A DNA stretch of 64,000 bases from positions 1-64,000 of the forward strand of contig CANQOH010000001.1 in the NCBI GenBank assembly GCA_947625425.1, in the 5' to 3' direction. The position numbers and the translations under genes are program-made. This document shows positions 18,601 to 28,247 of the stretch, one piece after another (the first letter of the stretch is position 1; the number at the start of each line of letters is the position of its first letter). The notes beneath the pieces are model-generated. The model saw only the letters and a list, made by a program, of their open reading frames with translations. It ran no database searches and was not told the DNA's origin. Source of the stretch: an uncultured Bacilli bacterium. Lineage in GTDB: Bacteria > Bacillota_I > Bacilli_A > RF39 > UBA660.

Positions 18601-19252
18601 ATTTGATTTTGATTATTACTTAGAAGCTATTAATAATCCTGATTTACCATTTTATGGAGATTTAGATACTGCAGTTAAAATATTTAATTTAGCATTTGGA
18701 ATGAATGGTGAAGAAAGAAAAGGAGCACCAGAAATAATTAAAGAACTTAATTTAGATTTAAAAGTATCAGCAATTAATAGAGTTATTAGTAGTTTAATGC
18801 TTAGTGTATGTAAATTAAAAGATGGAATATTAAAAGAACATACTTTCTCTTTAGAAGATGTATATGCTTATTATTTAAGAAATCATATGAATATGACATA
18901 TCAACATAAATTATTTTACTTAAGATATTTTAATAGAGTAACTAATAATCGTAATATTAATGGAGTATCTCAGAAATTATCATATAATATAATTAATGAT
19001 TTAATCAAAGATATATATCCTGATGCATTTGATTTTAGTACAGCTAGTTATGATGAGGTATTAGGACTTATTAAAAAATATGGTAAAGATTTAAAGAAAA
19101 GTACAAGAGATGAATTAATGGCTTTATATAGCATAAGAGAAAGAGACTTTATGAGTGGTAAAGAAACAAATCATATTTTTAAACTATTAGATACTTTAAA
19201 TAGAAAGCTATTAATGATGGATAATCAAGCATTATTATTAAGAAAAGACTAG
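15617..19252 (+). CDS. giant sigma-70-like protein with about a dozen region-4-like HTH units
   Basis: The first about 285 residues are a complete primary-type sigma factor: region 1.2/2 with [17 protein letters not shown] and [14 protein letters not shown], region 2.4 with [18 protein letters not shown] (about 107-124), region 3, and region 4 with [20 protein letters not shown] near 249-268. About 925 further residues follow, 1211 in total. This extension shows HTH-like units about every 70-80 residues, for example [20 protein letters not shown] (near 583), [20 protein letters not shown] (near 658), [20 protein letters not shown] (near 730), [20 protein letters not shown] (near 955). Each is preceded by a helical segment like that before region 4. 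Start at 15617 follows AGGTG. Normal RpoD is 350-650 residues. No frameshift or codon-use break is apparent. Confidence 0.88.
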   Translation: MTEEIEILTDEELVNTFSDNAFKLYMRDISKYPLLSDAKQRELARKYKNGDYKARELLINSNLRLVVSVANHYRDVVKHLNVLDIIQEGNLGLMRAIEDYDPEIGAFSTYATWWIRQAITRAIADKDSTIRKPVHIVIVTNKYRRLLEKYKQNNLPMPSDDVICEELKITKETLDNIRDSINQTPVSIDQKVDDDSDTELANFIPSKSNDYDEVLNNMVNDVLFVTIKEILSPLQYFIIYHRILSDERSTLEQVAAYFNVTRERVRQIEDKVLKRKLKLYMDPKSTKMGSAYSEICKREGPKARRLKKEPLDPDKIIEYLYIREDLTYIEEKILYLNVFSKYRYNYEETALELGFSVKEIKEAFQSLTRKFEVKFKDKKKFLEYRNSIIKSYGTQIFDIDIKSKVREVNYQGLTEKYGNLSLDEILSLFKKTNYELNSDEIRLLERYFGIKTKKGLNEEELLIDINITVFGFKHQDMKLPDDKLYKEYLRIKYEFTDEQQLFLESYYFGKKDKKEFDQQYPDSSLHYRYYFLIDRIERSYYHILNFFDNTFTKEMYEEVKKKYKDQFTPLRLIILDMYYGVNKEVYTISEIATALGIDYIKAHDLCRDARNFAIKLYSGMTSYRITIDKKNYKKYITNPKYYFVKETRDILDMFILQDLSYEEISKRTNLSKTRISNIITDAIRKMDNYRFGLTEILDINKTKLKEFLRVYNNITKDEVRIVICRYINGMMPDEIASYLNENIEIVKKALSHFNNLYTSYLIKDVKLDENDIITEINRHISESVLTEDEKIFISYYMGFKNKYNPEGIKLDFNELCKKLNLTKASYWHKYTMTMKKLKSRKINILKPELLYIDRDQLNHLLDNKHLPISDKEKEIICYLFELKGYPYKDLNELTNIFNDNKGSLRRRYQRAIVSIYKYLNKEIDGKIDYETDIVPLLKYFGISDRIKLEDFYKNGLSYEDMAKKSNVSFSQMISTMDRIKINLFELMNNIDKTKVFDFDYYLEAINNPDLPFYGDLDTAVKIFNLAFGMNGEERKGAPEIIKELNLDLKVSAINRVISSLMLSVCKLKDGILKEHTFSLEDVYAYYLRNHMNMTYQHKLFYLRYFNRVTNNRNINGVSQKLSYNIINDLIKDIYPDAFDFSTASYDEVLGLIKKYGKDLKKSTRDELMALYSIRERDFMSGKETNHIFKLLDTLNRKLLMMDNQALLLRKD

Positions 19253-19270
19253 TACGATAGTCTTTTTTTT
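19243..19270 (+). terminator. terminator of giant sigma gene
   Basis: AAAAGACTA, loop GTACGA, TAGTCTTTT and a T run, overlapping the stop codon. Confidence 0.9.
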
Positions 19271-19297
19271 GATAAAATACTTAAGGAGGGTAAGAAC

Positions 19298-20692
19298 ATG
19301 AAATATGATGTAGTAATAGTAGGTGCAGGTCCTGCGGGATTATTTTGTGCTTATGAATTAATAAATAAAAATAAAAAGTTAAAAGTAGCTGTTTTAGATA
19401 AAGGATTTAAGGTAGCTAAAAGAGTATGCCCAATGAATAAATTAGGTGTTCCTTGTCAAAATTGTAATCCATGTGCGATTCTTTCAGGATATGGAGGAGC
19501 AGGAACTTTTTCTGATGGTAAATTAAACTTTATACCTCGTTTAGGTAAAAGTGATTTAACCAAATACATGAGTGAATCTGAAAGTTATAAACTTATTGAT
19601 GAAACAGAAGAAGTATTTAATAAATTTAAAATGGATGCGGAAATATATCCAAGTAATATGGATGAAGCTAATGAAATAAAAAGAAAAGTTGCGATTGCGG
19701 GAGCTAAATTACTAGTTATTAAACAAAAACATTTAGGTAGTGATCATTTACCAGAATATATTGATGGTATATGTGATTATTTAACTAAAGAAGGAGTTAC
19801 ATTAATAGATAGAGCTGATGTAACAGATATTAAAACTATTAATGAAAATGAACATGAAGTAGTATATTCTTATCGTAATGACAAAGTAACTTTAAAAGCG
19901 AAGAAAGTAGTTGTAGCACCTGGTAGAACTGGAGCTAAATGGATTCAAGAATTAGCTGATAAATTAAATATTCCTTATCTATCACAAAGTATAGAGATAG
20001 GTGTTAGAGTTGAAGTAAGAAAGGATATTATGGAAGAAATTACCAATATTATTTATGATCCAACAATATTTATTAAAACTGATACTTATGGAGATGAAAT
20101 TAGAACATTCTGTACTAATCCAGGTGGATTTGTAGCTAAAGAAAATTATTATGGTTATATCTGTGTTAATGGTCATGCTTTAAAAGAGATTAAGAGTAAT
20201 AATACTAATTTTGCTTTTATTTCTAAAGTAAATTTAACTCAACCAGTTACTAATACAAGATTATATGGTGAATCTATTGCGAGAATTGCTAATGTTTTAG
20301 GTGATGGTAAACCAATTATTCAGTCACTTAAAGATTTAAGACAAGGTAGAAGAAGTGAATGGCATCGTATTAATAAAGGATTTATTGAACCAACACTTAA
20401 AGATTGTGTAGCAGGAGATTTAGCTTTAGTATTACCTCATCGTATTATTACTAATATTTTAGAGGGCTTAGAAACTTTAGATAAAATTATTCCTGGAGTT
20501 AATAATGATGATACCTTATTATATGGCCCAGAAATTAAGTTCTTTAGTAATGAAATAGAAACAGATAATAAATTTAGAATTAAAGATGATAATATCTACT
20601 TTATCGGTGATGGGGCTGGTAAAGCAGGTAATATTGTAGTAGCAGCAGCTACTGGTTTAGTGGCAGCCAGAGATATATTAGAAAGAAAGTAA
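19298..20692 (+). CDS. FAD-dependent oxidoreductase (COG2509-type)
   Basis: The N-terminal dinucleotide fold is VVIVGAGPAGLFCAYEL (residues 5-21), and the C-terminal FAD contact is IYFIGDGAGKAGNIVVAAAT. Between them is a cysteine-rich segment CPMNKLGVPCQNCNPCAI near 45-62 and GGAGTFSDGKLN, typical of the COG2509 group of uncharacterised FAD dehydrogenases. Length 464 is normal. It is a single gene with AAGGAGG ribosome site and flanking terminators. Substrate unknown. Confidence 0.88.
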   Translation: MKYDVVIVGAGPAGLFCAYELINKNKKLKVAVLDKGFKVAKRVCPMNKLGVPCQNCNPCAILSGYGGAGTFSDGKLNFIPRLGKSDLTKYMSESESYKLIDETEEVFNKFKMDAEIYPSNMDEANEIKRKVAIAGAKLLVIKQKHLGSDHLPEYIDGICDYLTKEGVTLIDRADVTDIKTINENEHEVVYSYRNDKVTLKAKKVVVAPGRTGAKWIQELADKLNIPYLSQSIEIGVRVEVRKDIMEEITNIIYDPTIFIKTDTYGDEIRTFCTNPGGFVAKENYYGYICVNGHALKEIKSNNTNFAFISKVNLTQPVTNTRLYGESIARIANVLGDGKPIIQSLKDLRQGRRSEWHRINKGFIEPTLKDCVAGDLALVLPHRIITNILEGLETLDKIIPGVNNDDTLLYGPEIKFFSNEIETDNKFRIKDDNIYFIGDGAGKAGNIVVAAATGLVAARDILERK

Positions 20693-20712
20693 TGGAAACA
20701 TTACTTTTTTTA
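20686..20712 (+). terminator. terminator of FAD oxidoreductase gene
   Basis: AAAGTAATG, loop GAAA, CATTACTTT then T; overlaps the stop codon. Confidence 0.88.
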
Positions 20713-20720
20713 TGATAATA

Positions 20721-20765
20721 AAAAGGAAATTAAGTATTTATCGTTAATATATAAGGTAGAGGAGG
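20721..20765 (+). repeat. upstream element of Rpn gene, second copy at 8525
   Basis: AAAAGGAAATTAA (20721-20733), 12 variable bases, then AATATATAAGGTAGAGGAGG. The same blocks occur at 8525-8568. The second block contains a TATATAA box and the ribosome site, so it may be a promoter plus ribosome site carried with the element. Confidence 0.55.
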
Positions 20766-20775
20766 TAAATATTTG

Positions 20776-21648
20776 ATGAATGATAAAATAACTAATGAGT
20801 TTAAATTAAAATTATTTGATTTTCATCCTCTTACTGAAGATCGTGTGTTTAAATATCTATGGCTGAATGGAGAACCAAATACGATTAAGTTTTTTAATCG
20901 GGTTATTAAAAGAATTGTAGGATATGATATATCTAATTTTAGTTTTTATTATAATGAAGTAATGGGTGATAAAGATATTAGTCAAGATAATCGTTTAGAT
21001 TTCTTGTTAGTTTCAGAGGATGAAACAAGGAGATTAAATATTGAATTAAATAGATTTGATAGAAGATATTGGTTAAAACGTAATGAATTTTATCTACATA
21101 AAATAGCAGGTAATTTCTATAATCAGGGTGATAAATTATATACTAAGGATTTATTAGTAGATCAAGTAAATATTAATGCTTTTAGTGATAAAGATTATGA
21201 TAAATTAGATTTAGATGAATATAGTATTAGAAATCAAATAGGTAATAGAGATTTAAGAAGTATTAGAATTTTTAATATTTTTTTACCAGTGGTATCTAAC
21301 ATATGTTATAATAATGATATAGAAATGTTACTAGATTATAAAATGTTTATGGCCCAAAGTTTTGAGGAAATGGAAGAAATTGCTAAAGGAAATAAAGAAA
21401 GGATGAGTGTAATGAAAGATTTGAAAAGAAGAATTATTTATGGTGAAGATTTTGAAACAGAAGAAGCAAGAATGGCATATCGTAAAGCAGCTATAAGAGG
21501 AATAAAAGAAGACGCTCGTGAAGAAGGCATTAAAGAGGGAATAAAAGAAGGCCGTCAAGAAGCCAAAAATGATATTATAAATAAGTTGTTATCTAGTGGA
21601 ATGTCTAAGAAAGAATTATCTAAACGTCTAGGTATGCCGATCTTATAA
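20776..21648 (+). CDS. Rpn family recombination-promoting nuclease / putative transposase
   Basis: PD-(D/E)XK nuclease-fold protein of the Rpn type. The N terminus LTEDRVFKYLWLNGEPNTIK, the active-site region RLDFLLV...LNIELNR (near 74-98) and the C-terminal repeat GIKEGIKEGRQEAKNDIINK are typical. The usual catalytic motif ends in ExQ or ExN; here it is IELN. The ATG at 20776 is chosen; a TTG one codon earlier has better spacing from GGAGG. Single gene. The family moves within genomes and often occurs in many copies. Confidence 0.85.
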   Translation: MNDKITNEFKLKLFDFHPLTEDRVFKYLWLNGEPNTIKFFNRVIKRIVGYDISNFSFYYNEVMGDKDISQDNRLDFLLVSEDETRRLNIELNRFDRRYWLKRNEFYLHKIAGNFYNQGDKLYTKDLLVDQVNINAFSDKDYDKLDLDEYSIRNQIGNRDLRSIRIFNIFLPVVSNICYNNDIEMLLDYKMFMAQSFEEMEEIAKGNKERMSVMKDLKRRIIYGEDFETEEARMAYRKAAIRGIKEDAREEGIKEGIKEGRQEAKNDIINKLLSSGMSKKELSKRLGMPIL

Positions 21649-21653
21649 TTATT

Positions 21654-21680
21654 AAAGCAAGTAAAACTTGCTTTATTTTT
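21654..21680 (+). terminator. terminator of Rpn gene
   Basis: AAAGCAAGT, loop AAA, ACTTGCTTT, then ATTTTT. Confidence 0.85.
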
Positions 21681-21782
21681 TATATTATAGTTGTTATAAA
21701 GAAAATGTTACAAAGGTATAGAATACATTGAATTTGAACATAATAATAATGGATAAACCAGTAAGTTATACTATCTTTTTAA

Positions 21783-21811
21783 TTTACATTCCTTCTTACT
21801 AATGATATAAT
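21783..21811 (+). promoter_or_regulatory. promoter of InlB-repeat genes
   Basis: TTTACA (21783-21788), 17 bases, TATAAT (21806-21811), 31 bases before the start codon. Confidence 0.75.
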
Positions 21812-21842
21812 TTATATGATAGTCTAGGAAGAGTGATAATAG

Positions 21843-23111
21843 ATGAGTGGTCAAAAGAAAATAATGATTTTTAACACTTTAACATTTATTTTATGTGCTG
21901 TTATTGTTGGACTTTTTTGTATAAATCCAAAGCAAGAAAAAGTTTTAGAAAAATATAAAGTTGTTTTTGATTCAACTGGGGGCAATTATATTGAAGCTTT
22001 AGAAATAGAAGAAGGCGATATTGCTTCTGTACCAGTAGCACCAACTAAAGATGGTTATGAATTTGTTGGATGGATGCTTGGTGATGAATTATATGATTTT
22101 AGTGAAAAAGTCAGTGGTGATATAACATTAAAAGCTGAATGGAAAGAATTGGATCCAGAAATTACTTATTATACAATCGACTTTGATCCAGCTGGAGGAC
22201 CATATATTAATCCACTTGTTTTAGAAGCTGGTAGTGTACCTACAGAACCAGCAACGCCAGTTAGAAATGGCTATGAATTTGTTGGATGGTATGCTAATGG
22301 CGTATTATTTGATTTTACTCTTCCACTTAATCAAAATGTCAAATTAGTAGCTCAATGGGTTGAAGTTAAACAAGAAGAACCTGAAAAACCTACAGATCCA
22401 GAAAAACCAGAAGAAACTAAAACATATACAGTTAAATTTAATTTAAATGGTGGAACTGGTTCAATAGCTACACAAACAGTTAAAGCTGGCGAAAAAGCTA
22501 AGAAACCTAGTGATCCTTCTAGAAGTGGTTATACATTTAATGGTTGGTTATTAAATTCTGCTAAAGGTAAAGCTTATAACTTTAATTCTAAAGTTAATTC
22601 AAATATAACATTATATGCTTATTGGAAAGCAATTCCAACACCTACTAAAAAATATACAGTAAGATTTATTGATTCAGATGGTAAATCTGTATTAGGTACT
22701 GCTACAGTTGAAGCCGGAAGAAATGCAACTGCACCGACTTCACCAAAAAAAGCATTTTATCGATTTGATGGATGGTACACTTCATTGACTGGAGGAACTA
22801 GTGTAGGAAGTACAAAAGTTAATCAATCTATGGATTTCTATGCAAGGTATAGTGAATCTACTGTTACAGTTAGTTGCCCAAAAAATTCAAATGAATTTAA
22901 TGCTGCAGCTGGAAATTGTAAGTTGCAGATTTCAATATCTAGTGGTGGCTATCTTCCTAGTGGTGCTGTTGCTGATATTGTTAAGACTAAGTATACAAGC
23001 GGATCAACTATTATGAATGGACAATTTATAGCAGCAACTAAACAGGGAATTAGCGTTTGCGAATCGGCAAGCTCTGGTAATTGCAAAAAGGCAAATGTCG
23101 TTAGTCAGTAA
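21843..23111 (+). CDS. surface protein with four InlB B-repeats
   Basis: A signal-anchor segment (about residues 8-27) is followed by four Listeria-Bacteroides B-repeats of about 65 residues, each with the pattern Y-x-V-x-F-x-x-x-G-G ... GYxFxGW ... LxAxW, separated after the second by a Pro/Glu/Lys linker (EEPEKPTDPEKPEET). The C-terminal about 85 residues have four cysteines (SCPKN, GNCKL, SVCES, GNCKK), perhaps two disulfides. No LPxTG signal. B-repeats bind host or cell-surface ligands in known proteins; the ligand here is unknown. Eleven bases separate it from the next, similar gene. Confidence 0.85.
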   Translation: MSGQKKIMIFNTLTFILCAVIVGLFCINPKQEKVLEKYKVVFDSTGGNYIEALEIEEGDIASVPVAPTKDGYEFVGWMLGDELYDFSEKVSGDITLKAEWKELDPEITYYTIDFDPAGGPYINPLVLEAGSVPTEPATPVRNGYEFVGWYANGVLFDFTLPLNQNVKLVAQWVEVKQEEPEKPTDPEKPEETKTYTVKFNLNGGTGSIATQTVKAGEKAKKPSDPSRSGYTFNGWLLNSAKGKAYNFNSKVNSNITLYAYWKAIPTPTKKYTVRFIDSDGKSVLGTATVEAGRNATAPTSPKKAFYRFDGWYTSLTGGTSVGSTKVNQSMDFYARYSESTVTVSCPKNSNEFNAAAGNCKLQISISSGGYLPSGAVADIVKTKYTSGSTIMNGQFIAATKQGISVCESASSGNCKKANVVSQ

Positions 23112-23121
23112 GGGTGGTATT

Positions 23122-26034
23122 ATGAATAAGATTTTAAAAAAAGTATTTGTATTTTATTTATTATTCTTTGGCTTTATTACCTACGTAAATGCTCAGACAT
23201 ATGCTTTAAATACTAAAGATGTAAAAAATGGTGAGGAAGTAATTCCAAATATATCTTTAGTTATTGGTACATATTTATTTACAGATATTACAAAAGCTGA
23301 TACTCAATCAATTATGGAAGCATCAAAAACTATTGTTGGAGATGACGTTGTAATATATCAAAAATTGTTAGATTATTCTGACTTAGGTGATGCTGCTTCT
23401 AGTTATCCTTATGGCATGTGGATTGATGCAATCAATGGTGATGAAATGGTACCAGCTAATGTTAATGGATTAATATGTATTACTCATCTTAATGGTAATC
23501 AGGTAAGTGATCCAAATTGTAATGCAACAAAATTTTCTGTTAAATTTGAGGGCGCAATTATTGAAGGTGGAGAAAAAACTGTTTCGATAGTTAATGGTGA
23601 AAAAATTGCATCTGCTGATGTACCAACTCCAGAAACTAAAAGAGGTAAGAAATTTGTTTGTTGGATTGATAAAGAAAAAGAGCGTGAGTATTCTAGTACT
23701 GATTCTTGCTTTAAATTTGATGAAACTATAAAGAATAGTGTAACTTTAGTTCCATATTATGAAGACATAACTTATACAATTAAATTTGATATGAATGGTG
23801 GAACAACTAATAAACCAAACGATATCTCATGTACGCTTGATGAAATAACAACCAATAATGAAAAATGTAAGTTGCCTACTATTAGTGAATCAAGAAAAGG
23901 TTATACATTTAATGGGTGGTCTTCTGTTAAAGATGAAAGTGGTGAAGAGGGAACTCATTATGATGCCGGAAAACAAATGACTGATAAATTAGGCGAAGAA
24001 AATGAGATTACCTTATATGCCGTATGGACACCAATATTATATACAATTACATATAACTTAGATGGTGGCACTTATGAAGATCAAACTGTCGTTAAATCAT
24101 CTTATAATATTTTGGTTAAAGATAAAATAGATTTATTTACTCCTACTAAAGTCGGTTATACATTTAGTGGATGGGATGTAATTAATCCATCAGATTCAGA
24201 TAAGCCTACTGTGGATGGTCCTGGTGATTTAAGCAAATATACTTTAGATGTAGTAGATAAAACCGGAGATGTAACATTAAAAGCTAAATGGCTAGAAAAA
24301 GAATATACTATTACTTATGATTTAGGTTTGGATTTAGAAGAAGTGAATGCAAGTTCTAATAAAAAGAAATATGCAACATTATTAGCAGATTTGGCTGCTC
24401 CACCAAATACGACTTGTAAGTTTGCAACAAGTTGTACATTAGCTGAAGCACCTGAAAGAGAGGATTTCATCTTTGCTGGATGGGCTGATGAGAATGGTTA
24501 CTTATATTCGGCAAATAAGAGTTATGTTGGTGTTGACTTCCCAAAATCTACTGTTGAGTTAACTGCACAATGGAATGCTAAAAACGAGCCATTAGAAACA
24601 ATTGAATATGACTTAGATAAAGGAAATTTCCCTAATGGTTCATTTGATAAATATGGAAGTAAAATGCTTGAGACAGTTCTTCCAGAACCTGTTAAAACTG
24701 GTTATACTTTTGCTGGATGGTGTGCTGACGAAGGTAAAACTTCTGATTGTAAATCTACTGGCGCTAAGATAAAAGATTTCTTAGATGATGGAGTGACATT
24801 AAAGGAATTAAAATTATATGCTAAATGGACTCCTATCACTTATAAAGTTAAATTTTTTGAAAAATCTCCTGCACTTGGTATAAGCGCTCAAGGAGTACCA
24901 GGTGCTGGATTTGATGAAATTACAGAATCTGAAAAAGAATGTACTTATGATACAGAATGTGATTTAACTGATCATAGTGAACATTTTGAAGAAAAAAAGG
25001 AAAAACTATATGGTTGGTCATTAAGTTATGGTGAAAAGAATAATAACAATAGCGTTTATCTTAGTGATGCCATAAAAGTTAAAAATTTAGCTTCTACACA
25101 AGATGCTGAAGTTGATTTATATGCTGTTACAAAGGATTTAGTATATTCAATTACATATTATTTAGATGGTGGTTCTTTCTCAAGTAGTGACGGACCTAAA
25201 AGTGCAACTAAGGATGAGGATGTTAATATTCCTGATCCTACTAGAGATAAATATACATTTGATGGTTGGTATAAATTAGATGGAACAAAAATTGAGGATT
25301 CAGATAGAGAAACTGAAGGTACAAAAGTAACTGTAACTGAGAATATGGTTTTAGTTGCAAAATGGCATGAAAATATTGAATATTCATTACATATTTACTT
25401 AGATGGTGGAAAATTTGATGGACATGATGATTTAACCACTAAGAAGCATCCATCTGGTGAAAAAGTAGAAATTCCTACGCCAACTAAGTGGGGTTATAAA
25501 TTTGATAAATGGGTATATGAAGATGGTACTGATGTTACTTTTGATGAAGACGATAAAAAATTAAAAATGGATTCAGATAAATTCTTAATTGCTAAATGGA
25601 CTAAAATCGATAGTAATGCTACAGCAACATTCGCTAAAACTGAAGATGAAAGCAAAGAGTTTAATTCTATAGATAAAGATTCAGCATTTAAGTTTAATAT
25701 TAAAATTGCTGCTAATGGACACAAAGATGTTAATGTTAAAAAGAGAATAACTATTACTAAATCTACAGATGGCGATGCTGATAGTGAAGTATCTGAATTA
25801 AAGTATGGAAGCCAAAAAGATAGCGAAGATTCAGTATTAACTCTTAGTGATGGTCATGCTGATATTGGTGAAGCTACAGCGCTTTCTGAAACGGAAGAGA
25901 CAATATATTTCAGTGTTAAATTTGCTACGGCTGGTTCATATACAATCAAAATTGAAATTGTTGATCCTACTGATGAAAAAAATGTACTTGAAATAGGTAA
26001 ACAGGAAATTACTGTTACTGGGGGAGAAAACTAA
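23122..26034 (+). CDS. large secreted protein with about eight InlB B-repeats
   Basis: The start at 23122 follows AAGGGTGG and gives a classic signal peptide (FVFYLLFFGFITYVNA, cleavage after VNA near residue 23). A unique N-terminal region of about 110 residues with two cysteines follows, then about eight B-repeats (for example GYTFNGWSS, GYTFSGWDV, FIFAGWADE, GYTFAGWCA, YTFDGWYKL, GYKFDKWVY). The final about 130 residues look like an Ig-type beta domain (TATFAKTEDESKEFNSIDKD to KQEITVTGGEN). No sortase signal or membrane anchor at the C terminus, so it is released or held non-covalently. Same operon as the preceding repeat protein. Confidence 0.87.
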   Translation: MNKILKKVFVFYLLFFGFITYVNAQTYALNTKDVKNGEEVIPNISLVIGTYLFTDITKADTQSIMEASKTIVGDDVVIYQKLLDYSDLGDAASSYPYGMWIDAINGDEMVPANVNGLICITHLNGNQVSDPNCNATKFSVKFEGAIIEGGEKTVSIVNGEKIASADVPTPETKRGKKFVCWIDKEKEREYSSTDSCFKFDETIKNSVTLVPYYEDITYTIKFDMNGGTTNKPNDISCTLDEITTNNEKCKLPTISESRKGYTFNGWSSVKDESGEEGTHYDAGKQMTDKLGEENEITLYAVWTPILYTITYNLDGGTYEDQTVVKSSYNILVKDKIDLFTPTKVGYTFSGWDVINPSDSDKPTVDGPGDLSKYTLDVVDKTGDVTLKAKWLEKEYTITYDLGLDLEEVNASSNKKKYATLLADLAAPPNTTCKFATSCTLAEAPEREDFIFAGWADENGYLYSANKSYVGVDFPKSTVELTAQWNAKNEPLETIEYDLDKGNFPNGSFDKYGSKMLETVLPEPVKTGYTFAGWCADEGKTSDCKSTGAKIKDFLDDGVTLKELKLYAKWTPITYKVKFFEKSPALGISAQGVPGAGFDEITESEKECTYDTECDLTDHSEHFEEKKEKLYGWSLSYGEKNNNNSVYLSDAIKVKNLASTQDAEVDLYAVTKDLVYSITYYLDGGSFSSSDGPKSATKDEDVNIPDPTRDKYTFDGWYKLDGTKIEDSDRETEGTKVTVTENMVLVAKWHENIEYSLHIYLDGGKFDGHDDLTTKKHPSGEKVEIPTPTKWGYKFDKWVYEDGTDVTFDEDDKKLKMDSDKFLIAKWTKIDSNATATFAKTEDESKEFNSIDKDSAFKFNIKIAANGHKDVNVKKRITITKSTDGDADSEVSELKYGSQKDSEDSVLTLSDGHADIGEATALSETEETIYFSVKFATAGSYTIKIEIVDPTDEKNVLEIGKQEITVTGGEN

Positions 26035-26035
26035 G

Positions 26036-26067
26036 AAGATTAATCTTAATGAGATTAATCTTTTTTT
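26036..26067 (+). terminator. terminator of InlB-repeat operon
   Basis: An 11-bp perfect stem AAGATTAATCT/AGATTAATCTT with loop TAATG and seven T separates the repeat-protein genes from the tad genes. Confidence 0.92.
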
Positions 26068-26126
26068 CTTGATATAAATTTGTTATAATAGATTATGATA
26101 GATAAGATAGGGGAAAGAGTGATAAT

Positions 26127-26897
26127 ATGGCAAATAAAGTTGGTAAAACAATATGTTTCTTTTCAGGTAAAGGTGGAGTTGGTAAAACAACTAATTTACT
26201 TAATTTAGCTGGGATATTAGAACAACTTGAAAAGAAAGTTTTAATTATTGATATGGATTTATATAGTGGGACAGTAGCTACTTATTTAAATAAAAAATTT
26301 GATAAAAGTATATATCATTTAGCTTTAGACTTAGAAGCTGCTAAATTTAATGATATTAAAGATTATACAGTGCAAGTAGATGATTATATTGATGTTATAT
26401 GTGCACCTAAAGATCCAAGAGATGCTAATAAAATAGAAGCTAGTACGATACCAAATATTATAAAAAATGCTAGTTATTATTACGATGTTGTTTTAATAGA
26501 TACTAATCATGCTTTAAATGATATTAATTTAACTATCTTAGATACAGTAGATCAAATATATTTTATGATGTTAAATGATCCATTAGATATAAAGAATATG
26601 AAATCTTTAATAGCAATCTTTAAATCATTAGATATGGATAATTATAAAGTTATTCTAAATAATAGTCGTGATCCTTTTAAAGATTATTTTAGTATGTATG
26701 AGTTAAAGAAGTTAATTGGTCATAATATAGATTATTTAATATCTGTTGATATGTATTTAAAAGAGATGGAAAACTTAATTATGAAAGGTGTTATTGTTTC
26801 TTTAGATCGAAAGTTTGCTGATGTTATGAGTGATGATTATCATACTTTCTTAGTTATGGCAACTGATATATTAAAAGGAGAAGTTAGTGATGAGTAG
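26127..26897 (+). CDS. tadZ: TadZ/CpaE-like ParA-superfamily ATPase
   Basis: MinD/ParA-type ATPase with the deviant Walker A SGKGGVGKTT (residues 13-22), the LIIDMDLYSG segment and VVLIDTNHALN near 124-134, where the usual catalytic Asp context is kept. It precedes tadA, tadB and tadC, so it is best read as the localisation ATPase of a Tad-type secretion system. The N-terminal receiver domain of many CpaE proteins is absent (256 residues). Stop overlaps the start of tadA by 8 bases. Confidence 0.85.
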   Translation: MANKVGKTICFFSGKGGVGKTTNLLNLAGILEQLEKKVLIIDMDLYSGTVATYLNKKFDKSIYHLALDLEAAKFNDIKDYTVQVDDYIDVICAPKDPRDANKIEASTIPNIIKNASYYYDVVLIDTNHALNDINLTILDTVDQIYFMMLNDPLDIKNMKSLIAIFKSLDMDNYKVILNNSRDPFKDYFSMYELKKLIGHNIDYLISVDMYLKEMENLIMKGVIVSLDRKFADVMSDDYHTFLVMATDILKGEVSDE

Positions 26898-28236
26898 ATT
26901 ATTAGAAGAATTTAATATTAAACCTAAAAGATCTTATTATGAAACTAATGATTATATGATCTTTAAAGATAAAGATTTATTAGATAAATTTAGAGTTAAG
27001 ATTTTAGAAGATATTAGTGATAAGGGTTTAGCTACTAATTTTGTTAGTAAAGATGTAATTAATAGTGAGATAGATGATATTACTTATGGGTATGATTTAT
27101 CGAAGAATGAAAGATTATATTTATTTAATTTAATCGATGGAGAAATAAATGGTTATGGACCTATTACTGAGTTATTAAATGAAGATAATATAACAGAGAT
27201 TATGGTTAATAGTCCTTCTGAAGTATATATTGAAATAGATGGAGTATTACAAAGAGATAATAGTGTTTCTTTTATTAATGATGAACATATTGTAAGAACG
27301 ATTGAAAGATTAATAGAAAAGTCTGGTAAAACAATTGATGTTAATAATCCAATGGTTGATGCAAGATTAGAAGATGGTAGTCGTATTAATGCGGTTATTC
27401 CACCTTTAAGTAAGAGTCCAATTATTACAATTAGAAAGTTTACTAAAAATATTGATGATTTAGATACTTTAGTAGGTAATGGTAGTTTAACACCATATAT
27501 GGCTAGATTTTTAGAAGCTAGTGTTAAAGCTAAATTAAATATTATTGTTTCTGGTTCAGCTGGTAGTGGTAAAACAACATTACTTAATATCCTTAGTAAT
27601 TTTATTCCAGATGGCGAAAGAATTATTACAATAGAGGATGTTAAAGAATTAAATTTAAAACAAGAACATGTTGTATCTTTAGAAACTAAGCTAGCTAACT
27701 ATGATGGAGTTGGGGAAGTTACAATACGTGATTTAGTAAGAAATAGTTTACGTATGAGACCTGATCGTATCATTATAGGTGAAGTTAGAGGAGCTGAAGC
27801 TTTTGATTTACTTCAAGCAATGAATACTGGTCATGAAGGTTCAATTACAACATTACATGCTAATAGTTGTCAGGATGCCATTAGTAGATTAGAAACAATG
27901 ATTTTAATGGATGGTCTTAATGTACCAATGGATGCGATTAGAAAATATATTAATAGTGCTATAGATTTAGTTATTCATTTTACAAGACTTAGAGATGGTC
28001 GAAGAAAAATTACAGATATCTCGGAAGTAGTTGAAGTAAAAGATAATGAATTAGTTTTAAAACCAATCTTTGAATTTATTAGTGATGGAGTTAATGATTC
28101 TGGTATTGTCCAAGGAGAGTTTATTTTAAATGAATATAAGCCGAAAGTACTAGATAAAATTAAAAATGCCGGTATTAATGATTTAGATGATATGTTTGAA
28201 TTTAAAAATAATAAACAGGTGAAGAAAAGTAAATAA
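26890..28236 (+). CDS. tadA: TadA/CpaF secretion ATPase
   Basis: VirB11-like hexameric ATPase that powers pilus assembly. Walker A is [11 protein letters not shown] near residues 219-229, the Asp box is [11 protein letters not shown], Walker B is [15 protein letters not shown] and the His box is [10 protein letters not shown]. Length 449 matches the family. The ATG at 26890 follows AAGGAG with eight-base spacing, better than the GTG at 26887. Confidence 0.93.
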   Translation: MSRLLEEFNIKPKRSYYETNDYMIFKDKDLLDKFRVKILEDISDKGLATNFVSKDVINSEIDDITYGYDLSKNERLYLFNLIDGEINGYGPITELLNEDNITEIMVNSPSEVYIEIDGVLQRDNSVSFINDEHIVRTIERLIEKSGKTIDVNNPMVDARLEDGSRINAVIPPLSKSPIITIRKFTKNIDDLDTLVGNGSLTPYMARFLEASVKAKLNIIVSGSAGSGKTTLLNILSNFIPDGERIITIEDVKELNLKQEHVVSLETKLANYDGVGEVTIRDLVRNSLRMRPDRIIIGEVRGAEAFDLLQAMNTGHEGSITTLHANSCQDAISRLETMILMDGLNVPMDAIRKYINSAIDLVIHFTRLRDGRRKITDISEVVEVKDNELVLKPIFEFISDGVNDSGIVQGEFILNEYKPKVLDKIKNAGINDLDDMFEFKNNKQVKKSK

Positions 28237-28247
28237 GGAGGTATATA

